The translations under genes were made by a program, and so were the position numbers. Of a stretch of 33,022 nt of DNA, positions 32,978 through 33,022 are shown in pieces. Every line of letters starts with the position of its first letter. The first letter of the stretch is position 1. The DNA is from an uncultured Lachnospiraceae bacterium. Lineage in GTDB: Bacteria > Bacillota > Clostridia > Lachnospirales > Lachnospiraceae. The notes under the pieces were generated by a model. It did no database searches and was not told the DNA's origin. It saw only the letters and a program-made list of their open reading frames with translations. The stretch spans positions 1 to 33,022 of the forward strand of contig CALGVA010000075.1 of NCBI GenBank assembly GCA_937920345.1. Reading direction: 5' to 3'.

Positions 32978-33022
32978 CTAGAATTCTAAGCCAGCTTCTC
33001 TGGCTGCCTCAGCTAATGCTGC
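32978..33022 (-). CDS. rplR: 50S ribosomal protein L18, C-terminal end (continues beyond the right edge)
   Basis: The last 14 codons and stop read AALAEAAREAGLEF, the typical L18 C-terminus (AAREAGLxF). It lies directly before rpsE on the same strand, as in all spc operons. Confidence 0.93.
   Translation of the reverse strand, partial: AALAEAAREAGLEF

Overview
The window looks like chromosomal DNA of a butyrate-forming, motile, Gram-positive anaerobe of the Clostridia, most likely Lachnospiraceae. The reasons are the thl-crt-hbd order of the butyrate pathway, the Firmicutes order of the spc/alpha ribosomal cluster with a KOW protein between map and infA, long-form HPF, a zinc-type adenylate kinase, a GH43 xylosidase, and GGAGG-type ribosome binding sites in front of nearly every gene. 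Species cannot be fixed from the sequence alone.

Layout, left to right. (1) 1-2331, minus strand: butyrate genes thl, crt and the first codons of hbd, with a promoter at 2429-2457. (2) 2427-7084, minus: an M23 peptidase, then an envelope-sugar pair (a large multi-membrane-span protein and a GT2-GtrA fusion). (3) 7128-11959: HPF, a secreted SH3-NlpC/P60 hydrolase, thioredoxin reductase between two arrays of a 64-bp hairpin repeat, and a plus-strand SDR reductase. (4) 12059-14230: a fused double adenine methyltransferase with an N-terminal HTH. (5) 14493-33022: almost entirely the ribosomal protein supercluster, minus strand. In transcription order it reads rplR(end)-rpsE-rpmD-rplO-secY-adk-map-KOW-infA-rpmJ-rpsM-rpsK-rpsD-rpoA-rplQ, then ecfA1-ecfA2-ecfT-truA, then rplM-rpsI. 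Two blocks interrupt the usual order: a chemotaxis receptor plus a plus-strand VanY-like peptidase between rplQ and ecfA1, and a plus-strand GH43 xylosidase between truA and rplM. Each severed segment has its own promoter.

The least ordinary content lies between genes. A modular palindromic element occurs both between thl and crt and between rpsK and rpsD. Its 47-nt core has the same geometry at both sites, with identical unpaired strands and stems that differ by compensating base changes. A second family, a 64-bp hairpin unit, forms five tandem copies after trxB and about three before it, in exact register. A third cluster of perfect hairpins fills the secY-adk gap. All of these start close to the stop codon of the upstream minus-strand gene. 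The ecfA1 leader carries an attenuator-like terminator with an alternative pairing.

Where an in-frame internal start had a clearly better ribosome binding site, I used it instead of the longest frame; each such case is stated.
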